NCBI RefSeq assembly: GCF_001636055.1
Contig: NZ_CP011789.1
Location: 4,402,001 to 4,466,000, forward strand
Reading direction: 5' to 3'
Origin: Pseudomonas putida
GTDB lineage: Bacteria > Pseudomonadota > Gammaproteobacteria > Pseudomonadales > Pseudomonadaceae
Length of the DNA stretch: 64,000 nt
In this document: positions 8,892-18,605 of the stretch, piece by piece
How positions within the stretch are numbered: position 1 is the stretch's first letter
How the letters are laid out: each line of letters begins with the position of its first letter
Notes under the pieces: model-generated
Told to the model about the DNA's origin: nothing
Databases searched by the model: none
Seen by the model: the letters and a program-made list of their open reading frames with translations, nothing else
Position numbers and translations under genes: made by a program

Positions 8892-11800
8892 GTGTCAGTT
8901 CTGCGCCTTCCGCAACTGTCGGCCACGGCCGGCAAACAAACCTGGGGCAACCTGCCAGGTGCCGCCCTCAGTCTCGCAATCGCCGAGGCCGCCAGCAGCG
9001 CCGGGCGTTTCACCCTGCTGCTGACTGCCGATAGCCAGGCCGCCGATCGCCTGGAACAGGAGCTGCGTTTCTTCGCCCCGCAGCTTCCGGTGCTGCCGTT
9101 CCCCGACTGGGAAACCCTGCCCTACGACCTGTTCTCGCCGCACCAGGACATCATCTCCCAGCGCATTGCCAGCCTCTACCGACTGCCAGAGCTGGACCAC
9201 GGCATTCTCGTGGTGCCGATCACCACCGCCCTGCACCGCCTGGCCCCGACCCGCTTCCTGCTGGGCAGCAGCCTGGTGCTGGACGTGGGCCAGAAGATCG
9301 ACGTCGAGCAGATGCGCACCCGCCTGGAAGCCAGCGGCTACCGCTGTGTCGACACGGTCTACGAGCATGGTGAATTCGCCGTGCGCGGCGCGCTGATCGA
9401 CCTGTTCCCCATGGGCAGCAAGGTGCCGTATCGCATCGACCTGTTCGACGACGAGATCGAAACCCTGCGCACCTTCGACCCGGAGACCCAGCGCTCGATC
9501 GACAAGGTCGACTCGATCCGCCTGCTGCCGGCCCGCGAATTCCCCATGCACAAGGATGAGGTGACACGCTTCAAGGCCCGCTTCCGAGAGCGCTTCGACG
9601 TCGACTTCCGGCGCAGCGCGATCTTCCAGGACCTGACCAGCGGCATCATTCCGGCCGGCATCGAATACTACCTGCCGCTGTTCTTCGAAGAGACCGCGAC
9701 ACTCTTCGACTACCTGCCGGCAGACACCCAGGTATTCTCCCTGCCGGGCGTCGAGCAGGCCGCCGAACACTTCTGGAACGACGTACGCGGGCGCTACGAA
9801 GAGCGCCGCGGCGACCTCAGCCGCCCCCTGCTGCCACCGGCCGAGTTGTTCATGCCGGTCGAGGACTGCTTCGCCCGCCTCAAGCAATGGCCGCGCGTGG
9901 TGGTCAGCGCCGACGAACTCGAGCCAGGCGCAGGCCGCGAGCGCTTCCCGGCCCGCGCCTTGCCCAACCTGGCCATCGAGGCCAAGGCCAACCAGCCTCT
10001 GGCAGAGCTGTCGAACTTCCTCGACCAGTTCCCCGGCCGGGTGCTGTTCACCGCCGAATCGGCAGGCCGACGCGAGGTGCTGCTGGAGCTGCTCGAACGC
10101 CTGAAGTTGCGCCCGCATACCGTCGAGGGCTGGGCTGACTTCATCACCGGCAGCGAGCGCCTGGCGATCACCATCGCCCCACTCGATGACGGCTTGCTGC
10201 TGGATGACCCGAGCCTGGCCCTTGTGGCTGAAAGCCCACTGTTCGGCCAGCGTGTGATGCAGCGCCGACGTCGCGACAAGCGCGGCGAAGCGGCCAACGA
10301 CGCAGTCATCAAGAACCTCACCGAACTGCGCGAAGGCGCCCCTGTGGTGCACATCGATCACGGCGTGGGCCGCTACCTGGGCCTGGCCACCCTGGAGATC
10401 GACGGCCAGGCCGCCGAGTTCCTCACCCTTGAATACGCCGAGGGCGCCAAGCTCTATGTGCCGGTGGCCAACCTGCACCTGATCGCCCGCTACACCGGCA
10501 GCGACGACGCCCTGGCGCCGCTGCACCGACTCGGCTCCGAAGCCTGGCAGAAAGCCAAGCGCAAGGCCGCCGAACAGGTGCGCGACGTGGCCGCCGAGCT
10601 GCTCGACATCTATGCCCGCCGTGCTGCGCGCAAGGGCTACGCCTTCGCCGACCCGGCCGCCGACTACGCCACCTTCAGCGCCGGTTTCCCCTTCGAAGAG
10701 ACGCCCGACCAGCAGGCAGCCATCGAGGCCGTGCGCCTCGACATGCTCGCCGCCAAGCCCATGGATCGGCTGGTGTGTGGCGATGTCGGCTTCGGCAAGA
10801 CCGAAGTGGCCATGCGCGCAGCCTTCATCGCCGTGCACAGCGGTCGCCAGGTCGCGGTCCTGGTACCCACCACCCTGCTCGCCCAGCAGCACTACAACAG
10901 CTTCCGCGATCGCTTTGCCGACTGGCCCGTGACGGTCGAGGTGATGAGCCGCTTCAAGTCCGCCAAGGAAGTGGCCGCCGCCGCCGCAGACCTTGCCGAA
11001 GGCAAGATCGACATCCTCATCGGCACCCACAAGCTGCTGCAGGACGATGTGCGCTTCAAGGACCTGGGCCTGGCGATCATCGACGAAGAGCACCGTTTCG
11101 GCGTACGCCAGAAAGAACAGCTCAAGGCGCTACGCAGCGAGGTGGACATCCTCACCCTCACCGCCACGCCAATCCCGCGCACCCTGAACATGGCCGTGGC
11201 CGGCATGCGCGACCTGTCGATCATCGCCACCCCGCCGGCTCGACGCCTGTCGGTGCGCACCTTCGTCATGGAGCAGAACAAGAGCACGGTCAAGGAGGCG
11301 CTGCTGCGCGAGCTGCTGCGTGGCGGCCAGGTCTATTACCTGCACAACGACGTGAAGACCATCGAGAAATGCGCCGCCGACCTCGCCGAGCTGGTGCCCG
11401 AAGCGCGCATCGGCATTGGCCACGGGCAGATGCGCGAGCGCGAGCTCGAACAGGTGATGAGCGACTTCTACCACAAGCGCTTCAACGTGCTGATTGCCTC
11501 GACCATCATCGAGACCGGCATCGACGTGCCCAGCGCCAACACCATCGTCATCGAACGTGCCGACAAGTTCGGCCTGGCCCAGTTGCACCAGTTGCGCGGC
11601 CGGGTCGGACGCAGTCACCACCAGGCCTACGCCTACCTGCTCACCCCGCCACGCCAACAGATCAGCGGCGATGCCGAGAAACGCCTGGAGGCGATCGCCA
11701 ACACCCAGGACCTGGGCGCAGGCTTCGTGCTGGCCACCAACGACCTGGAGATCCGCGGCGCCGGCGAGTTGCTCGGCGAAGGCCAGAGCGGGCAGATCCA

Positions 11801-12341
11801 GGCAGTGGGTTTCACCCTCTACATGGAGATGCTCGAACGCGCGGTCAAGGCGATCCGCAAGGGCACCCAACCCAATCTCGAGCAACCACTGGGCGGCGGC
11901 CCCGAGATCAACCTGCGCCTGCCGGCGCTGATCCCCGAGGACTACCTGCCCGATGTGCACGCCCGCCTGATCCTGTACAAACGCATCGCTTCGGCGGCCG
12001 ACGAGGAAGGCCTCAAGGACCTGCAGGTGGAGATGATCGACCGCTTCGGCCTGCTGCCCGAGCCGACCAAGAACCTCATGCGCCTGACGCTGCTCAAACT
12101 GCAGGCCGAGAAGCTTGGCATCAAGAAGGTCGATGCCGGCCCCAATGGCGGCAAGCTCGAGTTCGAGGCCGAAACGCCGGTCGATCCACTGACCCTGATC
12201 AAGCTGATCCAGGGCCAGCCCAAGCGCTACAAGTTCGAAGGCGCGACCCAGTTCCGCTTCCTGGTGCCGATGGAACGCCCGGAAGAACGCTTCAACACTC
12301 TCGAGGCGCTGTTCGAGCGCCTGGCCCCACAGTCAAATTAA
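8892..12341 (+). CDS. mfd: Transcription-repair coupling factor Mfd
   Basis: A 1149-aa DNA translocase that removes RNA polymerase stalled at lesions and recruits UvrA. The N-terminal half is the UvrB-like region (e.g. LPFPDWETLPYDLFSPHQD). The RNAP-interaction domain follows at about residues 470-550 (VHIDHGVGRYLGL). The RecG-like motor has Walker A GDVGFGKTE near residue 630, DEEHRFG near 731, and LTATPIPRTLNMA. The TRG motif region includes HQLRGRVGRSHHQAYAYL, and the C-terminal TRCF domain closes the protein. GTG 8892 is the start that matches the family N-terminus. It is 10 bp from csiV and leads a rightward group of three genes. Confidence 0.97.
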   Translation: MSVLRLPQLSATAGKQTWGNLPGAALSLAIAEAASSAGRFTLLLTADSQAADRLEQELRFFAPQLPVLPFPDWETLPYDLFSPHQDIISQRIASLYRLPELDHGILVVPITTALHRLAPTRFLLGSSLVLDVGQKIDVEQMRTRLEASGYRCVDTVYEHGEFAVRGALIDLFPMGSKVPYRIDLFDDEIETLRTFDPETQRSIDKVDSIRLLPAREFPMHKDEVTRFKARFRERFDVDFRRSAIFQDLTSGIIPAGIEYYLPLFFEETATLFDYLPADTQVFSLPGVEQAAEHFWNDVRGRYEERRGDLSRPLLPPAELFMPVEDCFARLKQWPRVVVSADELEPGAGRERFPARALPNLAIEAKANQPLAELSNFLDQFPGRVLFTAESAGRREVLLELLERLKLRPHTVEGWADFITGSERLAITIAPLDDGLLLDDPSLALVAESPLFGQRVMQRRRRDKRGEAANDAVIKNLTELREGAPVVHIDHGVGRYLGLATLEIDGQAAEFLTLEYAEGAKLYVPVANLHLIARYTGSDDALAPLHRLGSEAWQKAKRKAAEQVRDVAAELLDIYARRAARKGYAFADPAADYATFSAGFPFEETPDQQAAIEAVRLDMLAAKPMDRLVCGDVGFGKTEVAMRAAFIAVHSGRQVAVLVPTTLLAQQHYNSFRDRFADWPVTVEVMSRFKSAKEVAAAAADLAEGKIDILIGTHKLLQDDVRFKDLGLAIIDEEHRFGVRQKEQLKALRSEVDILTLTATPIPRTLNMAVAGMRDLSIIATPPARRLSVRTFVMEQNKSTVKEALLRELLRGGQVYYLHNDVKTIEKCAADLAELVPEARIGIGHGQMRERELEQVMSDFYHKRFNVLIASTIIETGIDVPSANTIVIERADKFGLAQLHQLRGRVGRSHHQAYAYLLTPPRQQISGDAEKRLEAIANTQDLGAGFVLATNDLEIRGAGELLGEGQSGQIQAVGFTLYMEMLERAVKAIRKGTQPNLEQPLGGGPEINLRLPALIPEDYLPDVHARLILYKRIASAADEEGLKDLQVEMIDRFGLLPEPTKNLMRLTLLKLQAEKLGIKKVDAGPNGGKLEFEAETPVDPLTLIKLIQGQPKRYKFEGATQFRFLVPMERPEERFNTLEALFERLAPQSN

Positions 12342-12350
12342 GGAAGCTCC

Positions 12351-12926
12351 ATGCGTGCCATTCGTTGCCTGACCTTGTTGCTGTCGCTCATCGCGCCAGT
12401 GACGGCCTTCGCCGAAGGCCCTTATCAGGTGGAAATCCTCCTCCTGCGGCAGAATGCCGTGCCTGCCGTGACCAGCCCGTTCGCCCCCGAGAACTGGAGC
12501 GCCGGCGCCCCACGCCTGGCCAAGGACGCCGAACGCCCACTGGCACTGGTCGACGAAGCCACCCGCCTGCAAGCCACTGCCGACTACACTGTGCTGCTGC
12601 ACAAGGCTTGGCAGCAGCAGGTGGGCAGCGAGCCCAGCCGCATCGCCGTGGGCGCCGGTGACGAGCAGTTCGGGCACTTCCCCATCGAGGGCAACCTGAG
12701 CATCGCCGAGGGCCGCTTCACCCGCATCGAGGCCAACTTCTGGGTCAACGACCTGGACGGCAACGGCAGCGTGCTGCGCAGCGAGCAATTCAAGCAAAGC
12801 AACAGCAATGTGAAAAACGGCCAGCTGACCTTCCTCGACGGGGGCCACCTGGCGCTGCTGATCAGGGTCGCACCGGCTGGCATGCGCAAGCTGCCAACGA
12901 TGGACCCGGAGATGATGGAGCAGTGA
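12351..12926 (+). CDS. CsiV-family periplasmic protein
   Basis: A 191-aa protein with a Sec signal peptide (MRAIRCLTLLLSLIAPVTAFAE, predicted cleavage after AFA). The mature start YQVEILLLRQ resembles the CsiV family, named for a Vibrio peptidoglycan-associated protein affecting interbacterial competition and cell wall. The mature part has no catalytic motif I can name. It lies between mfd and the SNF2 helicase with gaps of 9 and 3 bp, so it is translated from the same transcript. AAGGAAGC precedes ATG 12351. Function in Pseudomonas is unknown to me. Confidence 0.75.
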   Translation: MRAIRCLTLLLSLIAPVTAFAEGPYQVEILLLRQNAVPAVTSPFAPENWSAGAPRLAKDAERPLALVDEATRLQATADYTVLLHKAWQQQVGSEPSRIAVGAGDEQFGHFPIEGNLSIAEGRFTRIEANFWVNDLDGNGSVLRSEQFKQSNSNVKNGQLTFLDGGHLALLIRVAPAGMRKLPTMDPEMMEQ

Positions 12927-12929
12927 CAC

Positions 12930-15900
12930 GTGAGTGACGTGCAGAAGCAGGTTGCGGAAAACCCGAGCTGGAAGCGCGAATTCGACGCCGGCGCTCTGCA
13001 GCGCGGTGAGCGCTATGCCGAGCAAGGCAGGGTAGAGATTCTCTCCCACGGCGACGCACGCATCGAGGCAACCTGCAGCGGCAACGGCGACAACCGTTAT
13101 CGCCAGCGGATCACCATCACCTTCAACTCCGCCGGACACTGTCATGTTCGCGGCCAGTGCACCTGCCCGGTCGGCGAGAACTGCAAGCACTGCGCCGCCG
13201 TGCTCTACACGCTAGCCCACCGCCATACGGCACAACCGGCGGCCAGCGACCACCTGCCGCACCACCTGCAACACTGGCTGCAGGGCCTTGAGCAACGCGC
13301 CACCCCCCACCGGCCTGAAGAAGACAAGCGCGGACGCATGGTCTGCTACCAGCTCATGCTGCTGGGCGATCAAGGCTGCGCCCTGCGCGTGCGCAAGGGC
13401 ACTCGCAACGATGGCGACATACGCTACAGCCGGGTGCAATCGCTGTATGAACTGCTCTACGAGCCGCCCAAGTTCGTCAAGGAAGAAGACCTGCGCATCC
13501 TGCGCCAGTTGTCCGCACAGAACGCACCCTACGGCCAGGAGCGCGGCTACGTGCTAAAAGGCCAGGAAGGCGGCGAGCTACTGCAACGGGTGCTGGAAAC
13601 CGGACGCCTGATGTTCATGGAAGAATTGCCGCTGCTGCGCCGCGGCCAGGAGCGCCAGGCGGAATTTCGCTGGGTGCGCCTGGACAGCGGCGAATACCGC
13701 GGCATGTGGTACAACGCCGACAAACCGCTGCTTTGCGTCCTGCCGCTGGTGCCGTTGTTTTACTTCGACGTCATGACCAGTGAAGTCGGTACCGTCGCCC
13801 ACAGTCTCGACCCGCACACCGCCATCCAGCTCTCGCTCGCACCCGATGTACCGGAACACCTGATCGTGCCACTCAGCCACAAGCTCAACGCCCTGAACCA
13901 CCAACTGCCGACCCCGACAACGGTCAAGCAGGAACTGCTCGACGACATCGAACCCACACCACACCTCACCCTTGGCAGCCTGGAATTCAGCGCCTACACG
14001 CCCAAGACCGGACGCATGCAGCGCCAGATGCAGCATCGCGCGGCGCTGTCGTTCGACTACGACGGGCTGCGCGCCAGCGGCCCCGACGACAAGCCGCTGA
14101 GCCGCCTGGTGGACAGTACCAGCCAGCATATTCGCCGCCAGCCGCAGCATGAAAAACGCCTGCGCGACACCCTGCACAAACTCGGTTTCAAGCCTGCCAC
14201 ACGTCAGAGCAAGGCCCTGCCCGACAGCGCCGGCGAAATGTTCCAACTGCCCGACGACGAGACCTGGCTGCGCTTCGCCCGCGAAGACCTGCTGCGACTG
14301 CGCGAGGCAGGTTGGAAGGTGGACATCCACCGTGACTTCGCCTTCAACCTCCACGACGTGGAAGACTGGTACGCCAACATTCAGGAAGCCCCCGGCCACG
14401 AATGGTTCGATCTGGAACTGGGCATCGTCGTCGACGGCCAGCGCCACAGCCTGCTGCCGATCGTCCTGCAGTTGCTGCGCAGCAGCCCCGAACTGCTGCG
14501 CCCCAGCGAACTTGCGCGGCGCGGCGACGATGAACACCTGTTGATCGACCTCAACCGCGGTCGCCTGGACAGCCCGGCCATGCGGGTCGCCCTGCCCTAC
14601 GGCCGGATCAAGGCAGTGATGGGCACCCTCGGCGAGCTGTATCTGCACGAGGATGCCAGCGGACCGACGCTGCGCATGGAGCGCGCCGATGCGGCACGCC
14701 TGAACGATATCGAGCACCTGCCCCTGCAATGGGAAGGTGGCGAACAACTGCGCGATCTCGGCCGGCGCCTGCGCGATGCGCGTGACCTGGAGGTCGAGCC
14801 ACCCAAGGGGCTGGCCGCGACCTTGCGCCCCTACCAGCAGCAGGGCCTGAACTGGTTGCAAGCCCTGCGCGAGATGGGCACCGGCGGCATCCTCGGCGAC
14901 GACATGGGTCTGGGCAAGACCCTGCAGACCCTTGCCCATCTGCTGCTGGAAAAAGAAGCCGGGCGCCTGAACCATCCAGCCCTGGCAGTGATGCCCACCA
15001 GCCTTGTGCCCAACTGGCTGGACGAAGCACAGCGCTTCGCACCCAATCTGCGCGTTCTGGCCCTGCACGGCCCCGGACGCACCCGGTTCTTTGGTGCACT
15101 GCACGAATACGACCTGATCCTGACCACATACGCCCTGCTGCCACGCGACCTCGAGCCATTGCAGGCCCAACCCTGGCACGTGCTGGTGCTGGACGAAGCA
15201 CAGAACATCAAGAGCAGTACCAGCAAGGCCGCCCAGGCCGCCCGGGAGCTGCAGGCCAACCAGCGCCTTTGCCTGACCGGCACACCCATGGAGAACAACC
15301 TGGGTGAGCTATGGTCGATCTTCCACTTCCTGATGCCCGGCTGGCTGGGCGATCAGAAACGCTTCAACCAGGATTACCGCACTCCCATCGAACGTCATGG
15401 CGACCGCGAGCGGCTGGCCCACCTGGCCAGCCGCGTACGCCCTTTCCTGCTGCGCCGCAGCAAGGAGCAGGTGGCCCGAGAGCTGCCGGCCAAGAGCGAG
15501 ATGGTTCACTGGGTGGACCTCAGCGATGCACAGCGCGACACCTACGAAACGGTGCGCGTGGCCATGGACAAGAAGGTGCGCGATGAAATCGCCCGCAATG
15601 GCGCCTCACGCAGCCAGATCGTCATCCTCGATGCCTTGCTCAAGCTGCGCCAGGTGTGCTGCGACCTGCGTCTGGTCAAGGGTGTGGAAGCCAAGGGCAA
15701 TCAAGCCGACAAGGGCAAGCTGGGCAGCTTGATGGAAATGCTCGAGGAACTGCTCAGCGAAGGTCGCCGAGTGCTGCTGTTCTCCCAGTTCACTTCGATG
15801 CTCGCACTGATCGAGCAGGAACTGGAAAAGCGCGACATTCGCTACAGCCTGCTGACCGGTGACACCCGCGATCGCCGCGCGCCGGTTCAACAGTTCCAGA

Positions 15901-16238
15901 ACGGCGATAGCGAAGTATTCCTGATCAGCCTCAAGGCCGGTGGCACAGGCCTGAACCTGACCGCTGCCGATACGGTGATTCACTACGACCCCTGGTGGAA
16001 CCCGGCCAGCGAGAACCAGGCAACCGACCGCGCGTACCGTATCGGCCAGGACAAGCCGGTGTTCGTCTACAAGCTGATCACCCGCGGCACGGTGGAAGAA
16101 AAGATCCAGCAGTTGCAGCAAGAGAAAGCCGCCTTGGCGGCCGGTCTGCTCGATGGCGGGCAGGCCGGTCAGTGGCGGCTGGGGGATGAAGAAATCGAGG
16201 CACTGTTCGCCCCGCTGCCGGGCAAGCGAGGGCGCTGA
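12930..16238 (+). CDS. SWIM zinc finger plus SNF2-family helicase
   Basis: A 1102-aa protein. Residues about 73-84 form a SWIM zinc finger (CTCPVGENCKHC, i.e. CxC...CxH). A long middle region without a known motif follows. A SNF2/Rad54-type ATPase then fills residues about 630-1090: Walker A GDDMGLGKTLQT near 657, DEAQN near 755, LTGTPMENNLGELWS, and helicase C motifs (SLKAGGTGLNLTAADTVIHY, then QATDRAYRIGQDKPV). Bacterial relatives (HepA/RapA-like) are DNA-dependent ATPases, but the target is not known. It starts at GTG 12930, three bases after the csiV stop. A REP-like hairpin follows at 16251. Confidence 0.92.
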   Translation: MSDVQKQVAENPSWKREFDAGALQRGERYAEQGRVEILSHGDARIEATCSGNGDNRYRQRITITFNSAGHCHVRGQCTCPVGENCKHCAAVLYTLAHRHTAQPAASDHLPHHLQHWLQGLEQRATPHRPEEDKRGRMVCYQLMLLGDQGCALRVRKGTRNDGDIRYSRVQSLYELLYEPPKFVKEEDLRILRQLSAQNAPYGQERGYVLKGQEGGELLQRVLETGRLMFMEELPLLRRGQERQAEFRWVRLDSGEYRGMWYNADKPLLCVLPLVPLFYFDVMTSEVGTVAHSLDPHTAIQLSLAPDVPEHLIVPLSHKLNALNHQLPTPTTVKQELLDDIEPTPHLTLGSLEFSAYTPKTGRMQRQMQHRAALSFDYDGLRASGPDDKPLSRLVDSTSQHIRRQPQHEKRLRDTLHKLGFKPATRQSKALPDSAGEMFQLPDDETWLRFAREDLLRLREAGWKVDIHRDFAFNLHDVEDWYANIQEAPGHEWFDLELGIVVDGQRHSLLPIVLQLLRSSPELLRPSELARRGDDEHLLIDLNRGRLDSPAMRVALPYGRIKAVMGTLGELYLHEDASGPTLRMERADAARLNDIEHLPLQWEGGEQLRDLGRRLRDARDLEVEPPKGLAATLRPYQQQGLNWLQALREMGTGGILGDDMGLGKTLQTLAHLLLEKEAGRLNHPALAVMPTSLVPNWLDEAQRFAPNLRVLALHGPGRTRFFGALHEYDLILTTYALLPRDLEPLQAQPWHVLVLDEAQNIKSSTSKAAQAARELQANQRLCLTGTPMENNLGELWSIFHFLMPGWLGDQKRFNQDYRTPIERHGDRERLAHLASRVRPFLLRRSKEQVARELPAKSEMVHWVDLSDAQRDTYETVRVAMDKKVRDEIARNGASRSQIVILDALLKLRQVCCDLRLVKGVEAKGNQADKGKLGSLMEMLEELLSEGRRVLLFSQFTSMLALIEQELEKRDIRYSLLTGDTRDRRAPVQQFQNGDSEVFLISLKAGGTGLNLTAADTVIHYDPWWNPASENQATDRAYRIGQDKPVFVYKLITRGTVEEKIQQLQQEKAALAAGLLDGGQAGQWRLGDEEIEALFAPLPGKRGR

Positions 16239-16250
16239 ATCCGGGGCGTC

Positions 16251-16280
16251 CCCTTCGCGTCCCGACTTGCCCGCGAAGGG
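16251..16280. terminator. REP-like hairpin between convergent genes
   Basis: A 9-bp perfect stem (cccttcgcg / cgcgaaggg) with a 12-nt loop ending CTTGCC lies between the SNF2 gene and nagZ, which converge. Its right arm matches the 'cttgcccgcg' core seen in other hairpins of this window. No U-tract, so termination is inferred from position. Confidence 0.6.
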
Positions 16281-16290
16281 AACACCACGG

Positions 16291-17301
16291 TCAATCCACC
16301 AGCTGCGCGTCCTTCAACGCCCCCAGCGCCTCAAGCCAGCGCGGCTGCTGGCGGTAGTCGGTGCGCGCGAAGCCTTGCCCACGCATGCCGGCGATGCGCG
16401 GCGACGGCCGCACCTTCAAGCGCTGCGCCGCACTCAGCGCGAGCTCCGCCGCAGCTCGGTCATTGCACACCAGCCCCATGTCGCAACCGGCACTCAGCGC
16501 TGCCTCGATGCGACTGGCGGCATCGCCCACCACATGCGCGCCAGCCATGGACAAGTCGTCACTGAAGATCACCCCCTCAAAGCCCAGCTCGCCGCGCAGG
16601 ATGTCCTGCAGCCAGCGCCGCGAGAAGCCCGCCGGCTGGTTGTCGACCTGCGGATAGATCACATGCGCCGGCATCACTGCTGCCAGTTGGCCGCTGAGGC
16701 GAGTGAACGGTACCAGATCAGCCTGGCGTAGCTGCTCCAGGCTGCGCTCATCGGTGGGGATCGCCACGTGCGAATCGGCTTCCGCCCAGCCATGCCCGGG
16801 GAAGTGCTTGCCGCAAGCCGCCATGCCAGCCGCGTTCATGCCACGAATGAAGGCACCGGCCAGTTGCGTGGCACGCTGCGGATCCCCTTCGAAGGCACGG
16901 CTGCCCACGACCGCGCTGCGCTGGTGATCAAGATCCAGTACCGGTGCGAAACTCAGGTCCAGGCCGACCGCCAGAACTTCGGTGGCCATCAGCCAACCGC
17001 ATTGTTCGGCCAGGTAATCGGCGTTGGCATTGTCGGCAATGGCACGCATGGCCGGCAAACGCACGAAGCTCTGACGCAGACGCTGGACCCGACCACCTTC
17101 CTGATCGACCGCCAGGATCAGGTCAGGACGAATAGCACGGATCGAGGCGCACAGCTCGCGCACCTGGCGTGGGCTGTCGATGTTACGGGCAAAGATGATC
17201 AGACCGGCCACTTCGGGCTGGCGCAGGAGGTGACGATCCTCGGCGGTCAACCATTGACCGGCGATATCCACCATCAGGGAGCCTTGCAGGCTGGCAGTCA
17301 T
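16291..17301 (-). CDS. nagZ: Beta-N-acetylhexosaminidase NagZ
   Basis: Cytoplasmic GH3 enzyme (336 aa) of peptidoglycan recycling that removes GlcNAc from GlcNAc-anhydroMurNAc peptides. The products include AmpR-active muropeptides. Signature parts are ILAVDQEGGRVQRLR, KHFPGHGWAEADSHVAIPTD (the flexible His/Asp loop) and VIFSDDLSMAGA with the nucleophile Asp. It is the last gene of a leftward group psrA-YkuD-nagZ, 10 bp after the YkuD gene. ATG 17301 follows AAGGACACC, a usable ribosome site. Confidence 0.96.
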   Translation of the reverse strand: MTASLQGSLMVDIAGQWLTAEDRHLLRQPEVAGLIIFARNIDSPRQVRELCASIRAIRPDLILAVDQEGGRVQRLRQSFVRLPAMRAIADNANADYLAEQCGWLMATEVLAVGLDLSFAPVLDLDHQRSAVVGSRAFEGDPQRATQLAGAFIRGMNAAGMAACGKHFPGHGWAEADSHVAIPTDERSLEQLRQADLVPFTRLSGQLAAVMPAHVIYPQVDNQPAGFSRRWLQDILRGELGFEGVIFSDDLSMAGAHVVGDAASRIEAALSAGCDMGLVCNDRAAAELALSAAQRLKVRPSPRIAGMRGQGFARTDYRQQPRWLEALGALKDAQLVD

Positions 17302-17311
17302 AGGGTGTCCT

Positions 17312-17836
17312 TCATTGAATATCCAGAGAGGCCCATTGCGGGCAGGCAGCCTCGCTTATGCGCACCGGGCAATGGACCGGCACGCGCTCGAACAGGTCCA
17401 GAAGCTCGCGGTTGCGCAGGCGCACGCAGCCATGGGACAACGGCACGCCCAGCGGTTCGCTGTCCGGCGTGCCGTGCAGATAAATGTAGCGACGAAAGGT
17501 ATCGACCCGTCCCAGGCGGTTGACGCCTGGCTCACAGCCACTGAGCCAGAGGATGCGGGTGAGGATCCAGTCACGGCCTGGAGATTGCGCGTGCAAGGCG
17601 GGCGACCAGACTTCACCGGTCCAGCGTCGGCTGCTGAGTACAGCCCCTTGCGGCAATCCGGCGCCGATCTTCGCCCTGACCTGATGCAGGCCACGCGGCG
17701 TGCAGCCAGAACCCTTGAGTTCACCCGCCCCCAGACGTGCAGTGGAAACATCCAGGCGCACGCACAACGTCCCCCGGGAAAATCCGTAAAGGCGTTGGTC
17801 AGCGAGGGAGATGTGCAGGAAATCAAGGTCGGACAT
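17312..17836 (-). CDS. YkuD-domain L,D-transpeptidase/carboxypeptidase, no signal peptide
   Basis: A 174-aa protein with the YkuD catalytic signature: HGTPDSEPLG then SHGCVRLRN (His and Cys). The N-terminus MSDLDFLHISLADQRLYGF is not a signal peptide and there is no LysM or membrane segment, so the protein should be cytoplasmic. Most YkuD enzymes crosslink periplasmic peptidoglycan, but cytoplasmic YkuD proteins acting as LD-carboxypeptidases in recycling are known (ElsL/LdtK type in Acinetobacter). Its place directly before nagZ supports such a role; this is inference. It begins 40 bp after psrA and likely shares its transcript. Confidence 0.88.
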   Translation of the reverse strand: MSDLDFLHISLADQRLYGFSRGTLCVRLDVSTARLGAGELKGSGCTPRGLHQVRAKIGAGLPQGAVLSSRRWTGEVWSPALHAQSPGRDWILTRILWLSGCEPGVNRLGRVDTFRRYIYLHGTPDSEPLGVPLSHGCVRLRNRELLDLFERVPVHCPVRISEAACPQWASLDIQ

Positions 17837-17876
17837 GGGCGCTAGCTTAGCCGAAGCGCCCTGCCTCGCCCAGTGT

Positions 17877-18590
17877 TCAGGCCTTGGCTGGCGCGCCGGT
17901 GACTGTGCTCTTGCTGCGTGGTCGCAGTTGCGCGGCCGCCATGGCCTCGTCGGTTACCCCGCTATCGGCACGCATGCCGGCGGCGAGGAACGGCACCATC
18001 AGACGCATGACCTGCTCGATCGAAGTGTTGATGCCGAAATCGGTTTCAGCGATGGCGCGCAGCGCTTTGATACCGGACATGCTGAACGCCGCGGCACCCA
18101 GCATGAAATGCACGCGCCAGAACAGCTCGATGGGGGGAATACGCGGTGCCGCTTCGTTGACCAACAGCATGTAGCGCCGGAACACCTTGCCATACATGTC
18201 TTCAAGATAACGGCGCAGGTGGCCCTGACTCTGACTGAAGGCCAGGCCCAGCAGGCGCATGAAGATCGACAGGTCGTTGTTGCTGCGCGGCTGCACGGCC
18301 AAGGCCTGCTCCACCAGCATCTCCAGCAGTTCTTCGAGCGTCGGCTTCTGCTCAGGGCGTGCCTGACGGCGCTCGAGTTCACGCTCCAGGCTGGCACAGA
18401 ACGGACCGAGGAAGCGCGAGAAGACCGCCTGGATAAGCGCCTTTTTGGAGCCGAAATGGTAGTTCACCGCCGCCAGGTTGACCCCGGCCTTGCTAGTGAT
18501 CAAACGCAACGAAGTTTCCGCGAAACCTCTTTCCGCGAACAGCTGCTCGGCAGCATCGAGAATGCGTTCAACGGTTTCCGATTGGGCCAT
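17877..18590 (-). CDS. psrA: TetR-family regulator PsrA
   Basis: A 237-aa TetR-family repressor/activator. PsrA senses long-chain acyl-CoA or fatty acids, represses beta-oxidation genes and its own gene, and activates rpoS in Pseudomonas. The helix-turn-helix lies at about residues 25-50 (TSLRLITSKAGVNLAAVNYHFGSKKALI). The rest is an all-helical ligand domain with a disordered C-terminus (RPRSKSTVTGAPAKA). Naming rests on sequence likeness and on the lexA-sulA neighbourhood. Two overlapping PsrA-type palindromes lie just upstream, which implies autoregulation, and the fadBA operon is nearby in the same window. Confidence 0.94.
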   Translation of the reverse strand: MAQSETVERILDAAEQLFAERGFAETSLRLITSKAGVNLAAVNYHFGSKKALIQAVFSRFLGPFCASLERELERRQARPEQKPTLEELLEMLVEQALAVQPRSNNDLSIFMRLLGLAFSQSQGHLRRYLEDMYGKVFRRYMLLVNEAAPRIPPIELFWRVHFMLGAAAFSMSGIKALRAIAETDFGINTSIEQVMRLMVPFLAAGMRADSGVTDEAMAAAQLRPRSKSTVTGAPAKA

Positions 18591-18605
18591 GACTTATCCG
18601 CCTGA

